A DNA stretch of 64,000 nucleotides from CAKVON01 sp902475665 (GCA_036321795.1 JAWQCY010000003.1:1-64000); one strand, 5' to 3'; positions 51,997-61,446 are shown, numbered from the stretch's first letter. Made by a program: numbers and translations. Notes: a model not told the origin generated them from the letters alone.

Positions 51997-52063
51997 AGCG
52001 CTCGCCCGCCTGGCGGACTTTACGCTGGGCGCGGCAGGCACCTCAAGGAGGGGAGAGGGGCAC

Positions 52064-53179
52064 GTGGTCTGCCCGTACTGCGGAACTCACATCGACGATG
52101 GCGCGCAGGTTTGTCCCGCATGCCACGCGGAGCTCGACCTCACGCAGGTCATGAGCAGGATTGACGTCAGCTACTGCGCGAACTGCGGCGCGATGTTGCC
52201 TGCCGGGGCCGACGCGTGCCCCGCCTGCGGCATGCCCGTCGCCGCGGGCAAGCCCGTATCGGACCCCTTCGGCATCGCTGCCGAGAAGGGCCTCGAGGTC
52301 GAGCGCCCCACAACCGATCCCGCTCCCACCGAACCCGCGCCGCCGCGCCACATTCGCGTCCTCGACCTGCCCGACATCGGGCCCGACCCAAAGCCGGATG
52401 GCGATTGCCCGGCTGCCGAGATCGAGCCGTCCGCGGCAGAGGAGACCAACTCGATGCCGCGCATCGAGAGCGCTATCCCCTCGGAGTCGCGTAGCGCCCA
52501 TTCCGAGGACAGGCTTCCCAGGACCAAGGCCGTGCTCGCGGGTGCCCTCGCCTCGCTCGTGCTCGTGGGTGGCTCGGTGCTTCTCATCTCGCACCCCTGG
52601 GACCCGAACGCCTACGTGACCCATAACACCACCGAGCGCGACACCTCGAAGGCGGGTTTCCCGGGCGAGCGCGACAAGCTCACCGGGCAGGATAGCTCCA
52701 CGGAAGACTCAGGCGCCCAGATTTCCGGTGACGAGCAGACGCTCTCGGACCTCTCGGATGCCTACGAGAAACTCGGCAAGCTTGCCGAGAAGATCGACGA
52801 CAATGCCGACACCTTTGACGACGTCGCCTTTTCCGGAAGCCTCGAGCAGCGCAAGAAGGGCGCCTCGACGGCAAAGTCCCTCTCGTACGAGGTCTCCAAC
52901 CTCATCGACGACATCTCCGGCATCGACGTCACCTCCGGTACGTACGCCGACGATCTCGGGCATCTCCAGACCCTCGGAAATTGGCTGCGCAATCGCGTCG
53001 ACGCCCTCAACGAGGCATGGCAGGCCGATGTTGCCTCCGACGACCCGTCTTCCGACCGCTCCGGCATCGAGGCACCGCTCAAGGATGCCGAGAATGCCAA
53101 CGGAACCAATACCTACAAGGCGTTGTTCGACCAGAACTACGATGCATGGAAGCCTGCCGAGAAGGGCTCGTCCGACTAG
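52064..53179 (+). CDS. Zinc-ribbon membrane protein of unknown role
   Basis: The 371-residue protein opens with two zinc ribbons: Cys3/6/17/20 (MVCPYCG, VCPAC) and Cys38/41/52/55 (YCANCG, CPACG). A proline/acidic linker follows, then a membrane helix (about 160-180; VLAGALASLVLVGGSVLLIS) and an extracytoplasmic helical domain (KLGKLAEKIDD; SNLIDDIS). It probably senses or scaffolds at the envelope. The start is GTG at 52064 after a strong AAGGAGGGG. The linker and last codons carry TGCCGAGAAG copies (52279, 53155) that encode AEKG. Confidence 0.75.
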   Translation: MVCPYCGTHIDDGAQVCPACHAELDLTQVMSRIDVSYCANCGAMLPAGADACPACGMPVAAGKPVSDPFGIAAEKGLEVERPTTDPAPTEPAPPRHIRVLDLPDIGPDPKPDGDCPAAEIEPSAAEETNSMPRIESAIPSESRSAHSEDRLPRTKAVLAGALASLVLVGGSVLLISHPWDPNAYVTHNTTERDTSKAGFPGERDKLTGQDSSTEDSGAQISGDEQTLSDLSDAYEKLGKLAEKIDDNADTFDDVAFSGSLEQRKKGASTAKSLSYEVSNLIDDISGIDVTSGTYADDLGHLQTLGNWLRNRVDALNEAWQADVASDDPSSDRSGIEAPLKDAENANGTNTYKALFDQNYDAWKPAEKGSSD

Positions 53180-53271
53180 TGCATCCATCCGCCCGCATGC
53201 CGAGCGTTCTGCTCAAACTGTGAAAAGCACGCCATCCCGGTAGAATCTTTGGGTTGATACGTAGTTGAGAC

Positions 53272-53289
53272 GGCCGGCCCGTCCCGGCC
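53272..53289 (+). other. Hairpin in the cyclophilin gene leader
   Basis: GGCCGG, loop CCCGTC, CCGGCC, 18 bases before the ATG. Confidence 0.4.
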
Positions 53290-53307
53290 CCTGGGAGATG
53301 ATCGCGC

Positions 53308-53856
53308 ATGGGTCTTTTTGGTGAGCCTATGTATACCCCGACCTACGAGGTCGCTGGCGACGAGGTCGCCGTCTTCGATACGAGCAAGGGCACCATCCGC
53401 GCCAAGCTCGATGGCGACGGTGCGCCCATTCATGTCGCCAACTTCTGCGAGCTCGCGGGGTCCGGCTTCTATGACGACCTCAAGTTCCACCGTTACGTCC
53501 CCGGCTTCGTCATCCAGGGCGGCTGTCCCAACACTCGCGAGATGAGTCCCGCGGACGTTGCCGCGGGCAAGCCCGGGCCCTTCGGCCAGCCTGGAACCGG
53601 TGGCCCCGGCTATCGCATCAAGCACGAGTACGACACCAACCCGCGCAACAGCCACGTCGACGGCGCGCTGGCCATGGCCCGCTCCGCCGCGCCCGACTCC
53701 GCGGGCTCGCAGTTCTACTTCTGCCTGGGTCCCCAGCATGGCCTGGACAGCGGATATACGGTCTTCGGCACCTGCGTCGAGGGCTTTGACGTCATTTCCG
53801 AGCTGCGCGCCGGCGACGTCATCAACTCCGTGCGAATCGAGCATGACCGCGCGTAG
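53308..53856 (+). CDS. Cyclophilin-type peptidyl-prolyl isomerase
   Basis: The 182-residue protein catalyses cis-trans isomerisation of prolyl bonds. The cyclophilin fold is shown by FHRYVPGFVIQGGCP with the catalytic Arg, DGALAMARSAAPDSAGSQFYFCLG and YTVFGTCVEGFDVI. It has no signal peptide and should be cytoplasmic. It is a small-genome-style single-domain form. The TPR gene begins 26 bases later, so the two may be an operon. Confidence 0.93.
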   Translation: MGLFGEPMYTPTYEVAGDEVAVFDTSKGTIRAKLDGDGAPIHVANFCELAGSGFYDDLKFHRYVPGFVIQGGCPNTREMSPADVAAGKPGPFGQPGTGGPGYRIKHEYDTNPRNSHVDGALAMARSAAPDSAGSQFYFCLGPQHGLDSGYTVFGTCVEGFDVISELRAGDVINSVRIEHDRA

Positions 53857-53882
53857 CGCAGGTCTCCGAGAGAGGGAGCATC

Positions 53883-55343
53883 ATGGATCAGCAGGCATTC
53901 GAGGCGGCGCGCGCCGCCTATCAGAACGGTGATTGGGCGGCCGTCGTCTCCGCCGCCTCCGTCGTCAGGCAGCCTGGCGAGGTTTGCGGAGCGTCGGACC
54001 ACCTCAAGGGCAACGCGCTCATGAAGCTCGGCCGTTACTCCGACGCTGCCGAGGCGTACGCCGACGCCCTCCTTGACACGGCGTATGGCAAGCGCGGAGC
54101 GCTCTCTTGCAACCAGGGTCGCGCGCTTCTCGCCGCCGGTCGTCCGGCTGACGCCGTTGCGCCGCTTGTCGCCGCCACCGCCGATGCCGACTACGCCACG
54201 CCGTACAAGGCGCAGATGGCCCTGGGCACCGCCAAGACCATGCTCGGCGACCTTCGCGAGGCGGGTATCGCCTATCGAAACGCCGCCATCGACGAGTCCA
54301 ACCCCGAGCCCGCCAAGGCCCTTCTCAAGCTGGGCGACTGCTTCATGGGCCTGGGACGTCCCGTCGATGCCATCGAGGCCCTTCGCACCGCCCTGGACTT
54401 CTCGACGCCGCTGGCCAACCAGTCCCGGATCTACGCCTCCCTTGGCAGCGCCTACGTCGCCGCCAACCGCATGAACGAGGCGATCGACGCCTTCGGGAAG
54501 GCCATTGCCGACGGTTCCTTCCAGCTGACCGCCGAGCAGCAGGCGTCCTACAACGCTGCCCAGAAGGCAGTCGCCGCCATTTCCGCTCGTCAGCCCTCTG
54601 AGACCGATGCCATGCTCGCCGCCGCCGGCTTTGGTGACGGCGCGACCGGCACGGGCTCTTTCGACCCTCTTGACCCGCTTGGCAAGTCGGGCGAGCTCAT
54701 GCCCTCTCCCGAGGACACGGGCTTCTTCTCCGTCACCGAGTCCGACCTCATGCAGGCCGAGGCGGATGACCGCAAGATGCGCCGCAAGCACAAGCACACC
54801 GGTCTCAAGGTGTTCTTCTTCATCCTGTTCCTGCTTGTCGTCATTGGTGGCGCCGCCGGCTTCGCGTATTACAAGGGCTATGGCTGGCCGACCCAGGAGT
54901 CGGTCACCGAGGAGCTCTTCTCGTCCGTGTCCAACAACGGTGATGCCTCCTCGGTGCTCGCCGACTCCGTTTCCGACACGGCTGCCAAGGAGATCGTCGC
55001 CTCGATCCCCACCGGCTCCACCGTCAAGGTCGACGGTGTCAACCGCAGCATGTCCAAGTCCACGGTGTTTGCCACCGCGACCCTTTCCGCCGGTGGCACC
55101 GCCAACTACACCATCGACATGGTACGCGTGGGCTTTGGCTGGAAGGTCTCCGGCCTGACCGTCGAGTACCCCTCGCAGGTCGACAATGGAACCACGACGT
55201 CTACCGGCACCCTCTCCGCCACGACCGACGAGCCTGCGACCACCCAGCAGGCCGCCACCACGGACGAGGATGCCGCCACTACCGATGAGGCTGCGACCAC
55301 CGCCTCTGCCGACGGCGCCGCGGCCGATCAGGCTACGGAGTAA
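53883..55343 (+). CDS. TPR-repeat membrane protein
   Basis: The 486-residue protein has several tetratricopeptide-like helices (about 1-230; NALMKLGRYSDAAEAYADAL; ALLKLGDCFMGLGRPVDAIEALRTAL; SLGSAYVAANRMNEAIDAFGKAIADG). A membrane helix (about 305-330; FFFILFLLVVIGGAAGFAYY) follows a basic RRKHKHTG, placing the TPR part inside the cell. The outer part is a mixed fold ending in a Thr/Ala/Glu/Asp-rich low-complexity tail. It is between cyclophilin and the rod-shape operon. Role unknown; a scaffolding function is inference. Confidence 0.78.
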   Translation: MDQQAFEAARAAYQNGDWAAVVSAASVVRQPGEVCGASDHLKGNALMKLGRYSDAAEAYADALLDTAYGKRGALSCNQGRALLAAGRPADAVAPLVAATADADYATPYKAQMALGTAKTMLGDLREAGIAYRNAAIDESNPEPAKALLKLGDCFMGLGRPVDAIEALRTALDFSTPLANQSRIYASLGSAYVAANRMNEAIDAFGKAIADGSFQLTAEQQASYNAAQKAVAAISARQPSETDAMLAAAGFGDGATGTGSFDPLDPLGKSGELMPSPEDTGFFSVTESDLMQAEADDRKMRRKHKHTGLKVFFFILFLLVVIGGAAGFAYYKGYGWPTQESVTEELFSSVSNNGDASSVLADSVSDTAAKEIVASIPTGSTVKVDGVNRSMSKSTVFATATLSAGGTANYTIDMVRVGFGWKVSGLTVEYPSQVDNGTTTSTGTLSATTDEPATTQQAATTDEDAATTDEAATTASADGAAADQATE

Positions 55344-55352
55344 GTGTTGCCT

Positions 55353-55373
55353 GCCGACGCGCGCCGCGTCGGC
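55353..55373 (+). terminator. Terminator after the TPR gene
   Basis: GCCGACGCG and CGCGTCGGC form a perfect 9-bp stem with a 3-base loop, followed by TTTGCTCT. Confidence 0.85.
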
Positions 55374-55425
55374 TTTGCTCTAGACTGGTGTGCGCAACAT
55401 TGCGCCGCCTTGCAAGACGAACATG

Positions 55426-55447
55426 AGCCGGAAGGTTTTTTCCGGCT
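55426..55447 (+). other. Stem-loop in the mreB leader
   Basis: AGCCGGAA, loop GGTTTT, TTCCGGCT: perfect 8-bp stem 20 bases before mreB. It lacks a T-tail and may be an RNA control element. Confidence 0.4.
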
Positions 55448-55466
55448 GACTCGGGGATAGGAAACA

Positions 55467-56510
55467 ATGTCGTTCTTCGACTCGATATTCGGCGAATACG
55501 GGGGAGACCTCGCGATTGACCTGGGCACCGCCAACACGCTGGTGTCCGTTCGCGGCCAGGGCATCGTCCTGAACGAGCCCTCGGTCGTGGCCATCGACAA
55601 GGATGCCGAGCGCGTGCTCGCCGTCGGTGCCGATGCCAAGCGCATGGTCGGTCGTACCCCTGGTTCCATCATGGCCGTCCGCCCTCTCAAGGACGGCGTC
55701 ATCGCCGACTTTGACGTCACCGAGGTCATGCTCCGTTACTTCATCGAGAAGGCCCGCGAGCGGCGCTATCCGTGGTCGCCGCGCCCTCGTGTCGTCGTCT
55801 GCGTCCCCTCGGGCGTCACTTCCGTCGAGAAGCGTGCCGTCTTCGAGGCCACGATTCAGGCTGGCGCGCGCCAGGCGTTCCTCATCGAGGAGCCTATGGC
55901 TGCCGCGATCGGTGCCGACCTGCCCATCGAGGACCCGACCGGCTCGATGGTCGTCGACATCGGTGGCGGCACCACCGAGGTCGCGGTCATCGCCATGGGC
56001 GGCATCGTGGTCTCGCAGTCCATCCGCACCGCCGGCGACGAGTTCGATCAAACGATTCTCGAGCACGTCCGCGACGCATATAACCTGTCCATCGGAGAGC
56101 GCACCGCCGAGGACATCAAGATCAAGGTGGGTTCCGCCGCGCCCCTGCGCGAGGAGCTTGATGTCGAGGTAAACGGTCGCGATGTCATCAACGGCCTCCC
56201 CAAGACCGTCCGCATCGAGTCCGAGGAGATTCGTCGTGCCCTCGACAGGCCGCTTGACGAGGTTACCAAGGCAGTTAAGGATGCCCTCGACGTGACCCCG
56301 CCCGACCTTGCCTCCGACCTCATGTACTACGGCATTCTGCTCACGGGCGGTGGCGGTCTTCTCCGCGGCCTCGACGCCAGGCTTCGCGACGAGACCGGCG
56401 TTCCCGTCAACGTCAGCCCCACGGCGCTCGAGAACGTCGTGGCGGGATGCGCGAAGGTTCTCGAGGCCAACGCGCTGTCCGGTGGTTTCGTCCAGAGCGC
56501 GGGTCAGTAG
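55467..56510 (+). CDS. mreB: Rod-shape actin-like protein MreB
   Basis: This 347-residue ATP-binding protein forms filaments that guide side-wall synthesis. The actin-fold motifs are IDLGTANTLV, VCVPSGVTSVEKRAV, EEPMAAAIGADLPI, MVVDIGGGTTEVAVIAMGG and GILLTGGGGLLRGLD. It heads the operon mreB-mreC-mreD-pbp2-rodA with short spacings, indicating a rod-shaped cell. GGGGATAGGAAAC upstream provides the ribosome site. Confidence 0.97.
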   Translation: MSFFDSIFGEYGGDLAIDLGTANTLVSVRGQGIVLNEPSVVAIDKDAERVLAVGADAKRMVGRTPGSIMAVRPLKDGVIADFDVTEVMLRYFIEKARERRYPWSPRPRVVVCVPSGVTSVEKRAVFEATIQAGARQAFLIEEPMAAAIGADLPIEDPTGSMVVDIGGGTTEVAVIAMGGIVVSQSIRTAGDEFDQTILEHVRDAYNLSIGERTAEDIKIKVGSAAPLREELDVEVNGRDVINGLPKTVRIESEEIRRALDRPLDEVTKAVKDALDVTPPDLASDLMYYGILLTGGGGLLRGLDARLRDETGVPVNVSPTALENVVAGCAKVLEANALSGGFVQSAGQ

Positions 56511-56513
56511 ACC

Positions 56514-57521
56514 GTGCCCCAGATGCCAAGCATGCCCGGTCGCGGGTCGGGACTCGGCCGCAGGTCCGGTGTGGGAGCCGGGCGTGTGGCCGCGGTTCTG
56601 TGCGTGCTGTCCGTCATTCTCTTCACGTTGAGCTGCCGAGAGGCGGGCACTGGCCCGATCTCTTCGGTCAAGGGCGCCTTTACCGTCGTCACCACGCCCG
56701 TTCGTTACGCTGGCTCCGTGGTGAGCGCGCCATTCTCGGGCCTCGCCAACGTGTTCGGCAACCTTACGGCTGACGAGAAGACCCTGTCCGAGTTGAAGGA
56801 AGAGAACGAAAAGCTCACGGCCGAGAACGCCAAGCTGAAGGAGGCCGACGAGACGGCCTCGCGCCTGCAGGACCTTCTTAACCTCCAGAGCACCTATAGC
56901 CTCGAGTCGACTGCCGCTCACGTGATCTCGGGATCAACCGATACGTGGACCTCGACCGTCACAATCGACAAGGGCACGTCCTCAGGCCTTACCGTCGGGA
57001 TGCCCGTGACCGACTCCGCCGGAGTCATCGGACAGATCATCGAGTGCGGCGTCAGCTCCTCGACCGTGCGCCTGATCACCGACGAGTCCTCGTCCGTCTC
57101 TGCCATGGTCCAGTCGAGTAGGGCACAGGGCATGCTCCGCGGCTCTGCCGACGGCACCCTGAGGCTCACGCTCGTCCGTACGGACCAGACCGTGAAGACG
57201 GGTGACCTCGTCGTTACCAGCGGTCTCGGCGGAGTCTTTCCCAAGGGTTTGCCACTGGGCAAGGTCACAAACGTCGAGCGGACGTCCGGCTCGATGTATT
57301 ACACGATCACCGTGAAGGCCTTCTCCTCGACCGGGAGTTTCGAGGAAGTGCTCGTGATCACCGCGCTCAAGCAGGACCAGAAGGCCACCGCCGACGATGC
57401 GGCAGCAGCCAACAAACAAGACACGTCCGCCTCCACGAGCGCGGGCACGGTCGCCACGACCGACGAGGCCTCCGACGCGGCCACTGCCGCCGAGGCCGAC
57501 AGTGGCTCACAGGAAGGGTAG
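56514..57521 (+). CDS. mreC: Rod-shape-determining protein MreC
   Basis: The 335-residue protein has a short basic cytoplasmic tail, one membrane helix (about 24-40; VAAVLCVLSVILFTL), a coiled coil (about 85-120; LSELKEENEKLTAENAKLKEA) and the MreC beta domain (VTIDKGTSSGLTVGMPVTD, GVFPKGLPLGKVTNVE). A low-complexity Ala/Thr/Asp tail ends it. It links MreB to the PBP2-RodA synthase outside the cell. The start is probably GTG 56514; ATG 56523 is possible. Confidence 0.94.
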   Translation: MPQMPSMPGRGSGLGRRSGVGAGRVAAVLCVLSVILFTLSCREAGTGPISSVKGAFTVVTTPVRYAGSVVSAPFSGLANVFGNLTADEKTLSELKEENEKLTAENAKLKEADETASRLQDLLNLQSTYSLESTAAHVISGSTDTWTSTVTIDKGTSSGLTVGMPVTDSAGVIGQIIECGVSSSTVRLITDESSSVSAMVQSSRAQGMLRGSADGTLRLTLVRTDQTVKTGDLVVTSGLGGVFPKGLPLGKVTNVERTSGSMYYTITVKAFSSTGSFEEVLVITALKQDQKATADDAAAANKQDTSASTSAGTVATTDEASDAATAAEADSGSQEG

Positions 57522-57529
57522 GTGCGGGC

Positions 57530-58090
57530 ATGCAGGTCAAGGACAGCCACAAGAGCCGTAGGAGCCTGATTGCCCTCGCGCTGGCCTGTGCGGTGCTGCA
57601 GCTTGCCGTCGCCCCGAACATCGGCCTTGGTGACGGTAGGGCGAACCTGTGCCTCGTCGCCGCGGCGTGCTTCGCACTGTCTACCGGCGGGACCCCCGCC
57701 GTCGTGTTCGGGTTCTTCTCGGGACTTTTCTACGACCTCGTCACCACGGGGCCAGTCGGCCTCATGTCCTTCGAGCTCACGCTTGCCTCCCTCATGCTTG
57801 GCATGGAGGGGCGCAACAGACTTGCCGAGGACAAGGTCGGGTCCGCCCAGATTACCGCCGCCACGATTGTCGTCGTCGAGCTTGTCTACGGCATCGCGAT
57901 GGTGGCCGTCGGCGGCGCGGGTGGATTCTTCCAGGTGCTTGGCCTCAGGACCATCCCCTCGGTTCTTCTCGACGTGCTTGCCTTTGTCGCGGTTGGCTTT
58001 GTGATTCGTCGCAGGGCGGCGTCCGGCGGGGGCTTTGGTGGCGGCAAGCCGGGCAAGCGTGGTGCCAGGTTCAGCACCAAGGGGCTCTAA
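57530..58090 (+). CDS. mreD: Rod-shape-determining protein MreD
   Basis: The 186-residue integral membrane protein has about five hydrophobic segments, among them SLIALALACAVLQLAVAPNI and an NLCLVAAACFALSTGG stretch followed by VFGFFSGLFYDL, a typical MreD block. It ends in a Gly/Lys-rich tail. It lies between mreC and the PBP2 gene with tight spacing. Confidence 0.88.
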   Translation: MQVKDSHKSRRSLIALALACAVLQLAVAPNIGLGDGRANLCLVAAACFALSTGGTPAVVFGFFSGLFYDLVTTGPVGLMSFELTLASLMLGMEGRNRLAEDKVGSAQITAATIVVVELVYGIAMVAVGGAGGFFQVLGLRTIPSVLLDVLAFVAVGFVIRRRAASGGGFGGGKPGKRGARFSTKGL

Positions 58091-58102
58091 GGGGCGGTCG
58101 GT

Positions 58103-60145
58103 TTGAGTCTTGGCCAGATCGTCGTCATCATCCTCATAGTCGCAGTCGTCGCCGCCCTCGTCGCGGCGGCCTTCGTGCTGCATGGCACCCCGGGCAAGTT
58201 CAAGCTTGACATCGGCGGTGCCACGCCTCGTGCCGCAGGCGGGGACGACACGTCCTCGGAGACGAATGTCAGGGGTCGCCTCTATGGCCTCGCGGCCTTC
58301 TCCGCCGGTGTCGTCGCCGTGCTTCTGGGCAAGGTCTGGAGCATGCAGCTCGTCTCGAGCGACAAGTACACCAAGATGGCCGAGAGCAACCGCACCAGGA
58401 CGATCTCGCTCGCGGCCACTCGCGGCCGAATCCTTGATCGCAACGGCGAGGAGCTGGTGAACAACCGTCCCAGCCTCACCGTCGTCGCGGAGTCCTCGGT
58501 TCTTGACGACGAGCTGGAGATGGAACTTCTCGCCAACCTGCTCGGCATGCCCAAGATTGCCGTCAAGCGCAAGATCCAGGACAGCAGCGCGGGCGCCCAG
58601 AGCGCGCGTGAGGTGTGTGTCGACGTCGACCGCAGGACCGTCGCGTTCATCGGCGAGCATCCCGACGTTTTTCCCGGCGTCAGCGTGGAGGAGCGCTCGC
58701 AGCGCCACTACCCCAAGGGCAACCTTGCGGCGCACATCCTGGGTTACACGGGCAGCATCACGCAGGAGATGCGCGAGAAGGCGAACAAGTCGACCGGCGA
58801 CTCGGCGATTGCCTACGAGATGGGCGACATCGTCGGCCAGGCGGGAGTCGAGTATCAGTACGAGTCCATCCTGCAGGGCGTGCGCGGCCAGCAGCAGGTG
58901 CACGTTGACGCCAACGGCAACATCCTGGATTACTCGACCTCAATCCCTCCCGTGGGCGGCTCCGACATCATGCTCACGATCGACTCCAAGATTCAGAAGG
59001 GTGCCGAGGATGGCCTCGCGCATGCCATCTCCGCGTCTCGCGAGAAGGGCAACTCGGACTGCAACTCTGGTGCCGTCGTTGTGATGGACGTCACGAACGG
59101 CGAGGTACTCGCGATGGCGAGCGCCCCCACGTTTGACCCGAGCGTCTTCATCGGCGGCATCTCCAACGACGACTGGGAGGCCCTGTCCTCCGAGGGCAGC
59201 GGTTACCCCATGATGAACCGTGCAGTCGCGGGCCAGTACATGTCCGCTTCCACGATCAAGCCGCTCACGACGTTTGCCGCGCTCGACTACGGCATCGCCA
59301 CGGTCGACTCGGGCTACAACTGCACGGGCTTCTGGACGGGTTTTGGCAAGGCGTCCGGGCAGTGGTGCTGGAACCACAACGGCCATGGCTACATGACCCT
59401 GCAGACGGGAATCACCTTCTCGTGCGACGTCGTCTTCTACGAGATCGGCAAGGGCTTCTGGTATGCCGACGACGACAAGAAGCTCGGCATGCAGGAGACC
59501 TTCGAGAAGTGGGGCCTTGGCACCAAGACGGGCGTCGACCTGCCCAGCGAGTCCGCGGGTCGCGTCCCCACGCCCGACTGGAAGTACGAGCACTACTCCA
59601 GCTACTCCGAGAACGACCGCACCTGGAAGGGCGGTGACAACACCAACATCGCCATCGGCCAGGGCGACCTTCTCGTCACCCCCATCCAGATGGCCTGCGT
59701 CTACGCGGGAGTCGCCAATGGGGGCTCCGTCTGGAGGCCCCATGTCCTCAAAAGCGTCCTGTCGCGCTCGGGTGACGGCACGGTCGTCACGACCAAGTCG
59801 CAGAAGCACTTCGACGCGTCCGAGGACAAGTCGTATTTCAGCCTCGTCCACGCCGGCCTCGAGGGCGTGATCTACGAGGAGGACGAGTCGACCACGGCGC
59901 ACTTCACCAACCTCTCCGTCCGCGTCGCGGGCAAGACGGGTTCGGGCGAGAAGCCCGGCGAGGCCGCGACGGGCTGGTTCTGCGCCTATGCGCCGGCGGA
60001 CGACCCCAAGTACGTCATTGCGGCGGTCGTCGAGAAGGGCGGCTTCGGCGCGACGTCTGCCATGTATGCCGTCCGCGACACGCTTGGAGCCATCTACGAC
60101 CAGCCAGACAGCGCCTCGAGCGGATCCGACACGAGCCTGAACTAG
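58103..60145 (+). CDS. mrdA: Penicillin-binding protein 2 (rod-complex transpeptidase)
   Basis: The 680-residue class B PBP has two N-terminal hydrophobic segments (about 3-25 and 58-80), a PBP dimerisation domain starting at RGRILDRNGEELVNNRP, and a transpeptidase domain. The active site is Ser383 in MSASTIKPL, the second motif is SCD, and the third is AGKTGSGE. It crosslinks side-wall peptidoglycan with RodA as partner. The start is TTG at 58103 with AAGGGG upstream. It is followed by rodA after 15 bases. Confidence 0.94.
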   Translation: MSLGQIVVIILIVAVVAALVAAAFVLHGTPGKFKLDIGGATPRAAGGDDTSSETNVRGRLYGLAAFSAGVVAVLLGKVWSMQLVSSDKYTKMAESNRTRTISLAATRGRILDRNGEELVNNRPSLTVVAESSVLDDELEMELLANLLGMPKIAVKRKIQDSSAGAQSAREVCVDVDRRTVAFIGEHPDVFPGVSVEERSQRHYPKGNLAAHILGYTGSITQEMREKANKSTGDSAIAYEMGDIVGQAGVEYQYESILQGVRGQQQVHVDANGNILDYSTSIPPVGGSDIMLTIDSKIQKGAEDGLAHAISASREKGNSDCNSGAVVVMDVTNGEVLAMASAPTFDPSVFIGGISNDDWEALSSEGSGYPMMNRAVAGQYMSASTIKPLTTFAALDYGIATVDSGYNCTGFWTGFGKASGQWCWNHNGHGYMTLQTGITFSCDVVFYEIGKGFWYADDDKKLGMQETFEKWGLGTKTGVDLPSESAGRVPTPDWKYEHYSSYSENDRTWKGGDNTNIAIGQGDLLVTPIQMACVYAGVANGGSVWRPHVLKSVLSRSGDGTVVTTKSQKHFDASEDKSYFSLVHAGLEGVIYEEDESTTAHFTNLSVRVAGKTGSGEKPGEAATGWFCAYAPADDPKYVIAAVVEKGGFGATSAMYAVRDTLGAIYDQPDSASSGSDTSLN

Positions 60146-60160
60146 CGAAGGGGGAGGAAC

Positions 60161-61393
60161 ATGCCACACGAAACGCCAAAGGCGTCGCTTTCTGACATCG
60201 GCTTCGGCGCGGCAATCTCGTCGATGTTCGGCGGGGATGCCGGCAAGTCCCCGACGCATGCGAAGGTAACGCACAAGCGGGGCCTGCGTGCCAAGCTCAA
60301 CCTGCCCACCCTGTTGCCCGCGTTGTTGCTTCTGGCGTATGGCCTTCTCACCGTGTGGTCGGCCTCGCTCACCATCGCGGAGGCTTCGCTTCCCAGGCAG
60401 CTCGTGGGTGCCCTGATGGGCCTGGCGGGCGCCACGGTCCTGTGGCACTATGACTACCGGGTGCTCGCCAACTACACGAACGTCCTTTTTGGCGTTGCGG
60501 TCTTTCTCATCCTGATGCCAAAGATTCCGGGTCTGGGCATCACTGCAAAGGGAATGACCGGCTGGGTCAAGATTCCCCTGATCGGCTTTAGGTTCCAACC
60601 CTCGGAGCCCTGCAAGATCGTCGTCATCTTCCTCATGGCGTCGGTCGTGGCCCAGTACAACGGCAAGATCGACACGTTCCGCGACTATGCCCGCCTCTGT
60701 GGCACGTTGCTTGTCCCGCTGCTGCTGATCCTGACGCAGGACCTGGGCACGGGTCTTGTCATCTTCTTCGCGGGTGCGTTGATCATCGTGTGCGGCGGAG
60801 CCCCCATGCGCTGGGTCCTGCCCACGGTCGGGCTCATCGTGGCGGCTGCCACGCTTGTGATCTTTTCTTCGATGACCGAGGGGTTGCCCAATATCCTCAA
60901 GCCGTATCAGCTCAAGCGCCTCATCGTTTTCGTCGATCCTTCGGTCGATCCGACGGGAGACGGCTACAACCTGCAGCAGGCGCAGATCGCGGTCGGTTCG
61001 GGCGGTCTTTTGGGCAAGGGTATCGGCAAGGCCACGCAGGCCGGCCAGGGATTTCTGCCCGAGGCGCACACGGACTTCATCTTCGCCCTTCTCTCCGAGG
61101 AGTTCGGCTTTGCCGGCGCGTTATTGCTCCTGCTTCTGTTTGGCTGGCTGCTGCTTGCCACGGTCATGCTCGCCCTTCGCACTGACTCGCCGTTCGGAAG
61201 GCTGTGCCTTGTCGGCGTCGTTGCCATGTGGTCGTTCCAGTTGCTGGAGAACGTGGGCATGTGCCTGGGCATCATGCCCATCACGGGCATCCCGCTGCCG
61301 TTCATCAGCTTTGGCTCCTCCTCGCTCATCACCCAGCTGGCGGCGGTGGGAATAGTACAGTCTGTCTACCACCACAGGACGAAGTCGGCGTAG
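60161..61393 (+). CDS. rodA: RodA-type peptidoglycan glycosyltransferase (SEDS)
   Basis: The 410-residue SEDS protein has about ten membrane helices. Family segments are KIPLIGFRFQPSEPCKIVVI, LTQDLGTGLVIFFAGALII, the loop DPSVDPTGDGYNLQQAQIAVGSG-type region and the end MPITGIPLPFISFGSSSL. It polymerises glycan strands for side-wall growth with the upstream PBP2. The N-terminus (about 1-48) is a basic cytoplasmic extension. GGGGGAGGAAC precedes the ATG. Confidence 0.94.
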   Translation: MPHETPKASLSDIGFGAAISSMFGGDAGKSPTHAKVTHKRGLRAKLNLPTLLPALLLLAYGLLTVWSASLTIAEASLPRQLVGALMGLAGATVLWHYDYRVLANYTNVLFGVAVFLILMPKIPGLGITAKGMTGWVKIPLIGFRFQPSEPCKIVVIFLMASVVAQYNGKIDTFRDYARLCGTLLVPLLLILTQDLGTGLVIFFAGALIIVCGGAPMRWVLPTVGLIVAAATLVIFSSMTEGLPNILKPYQLKRLIVFVDPSVDPTGDGYNLQQAQIAVGSGGLLGKGIGKATQAGQGFLPEAHTDFIFALLSEEFGFAGALLLLLLFGWLLLATVMLALRTDSPFGRLCLVGVVAMWSFQLLENVGMCLGIMPITGIPLPFISFGSSSLITQLAAVGIVQSVYHHRTKSA

Positions 61394-61446
61394 CCGCCTC
61401 GTCCGCGCGTCCGCAAGCCACCTCGATTTCGAAGGGAGACTTCCAC

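Noticed and set aside
49228..52041. A long minus-strand frame opposite aconitase
   Set aside because: Same cause: third-position G/C removes stops on the reverse strand. The translation is low complexity.
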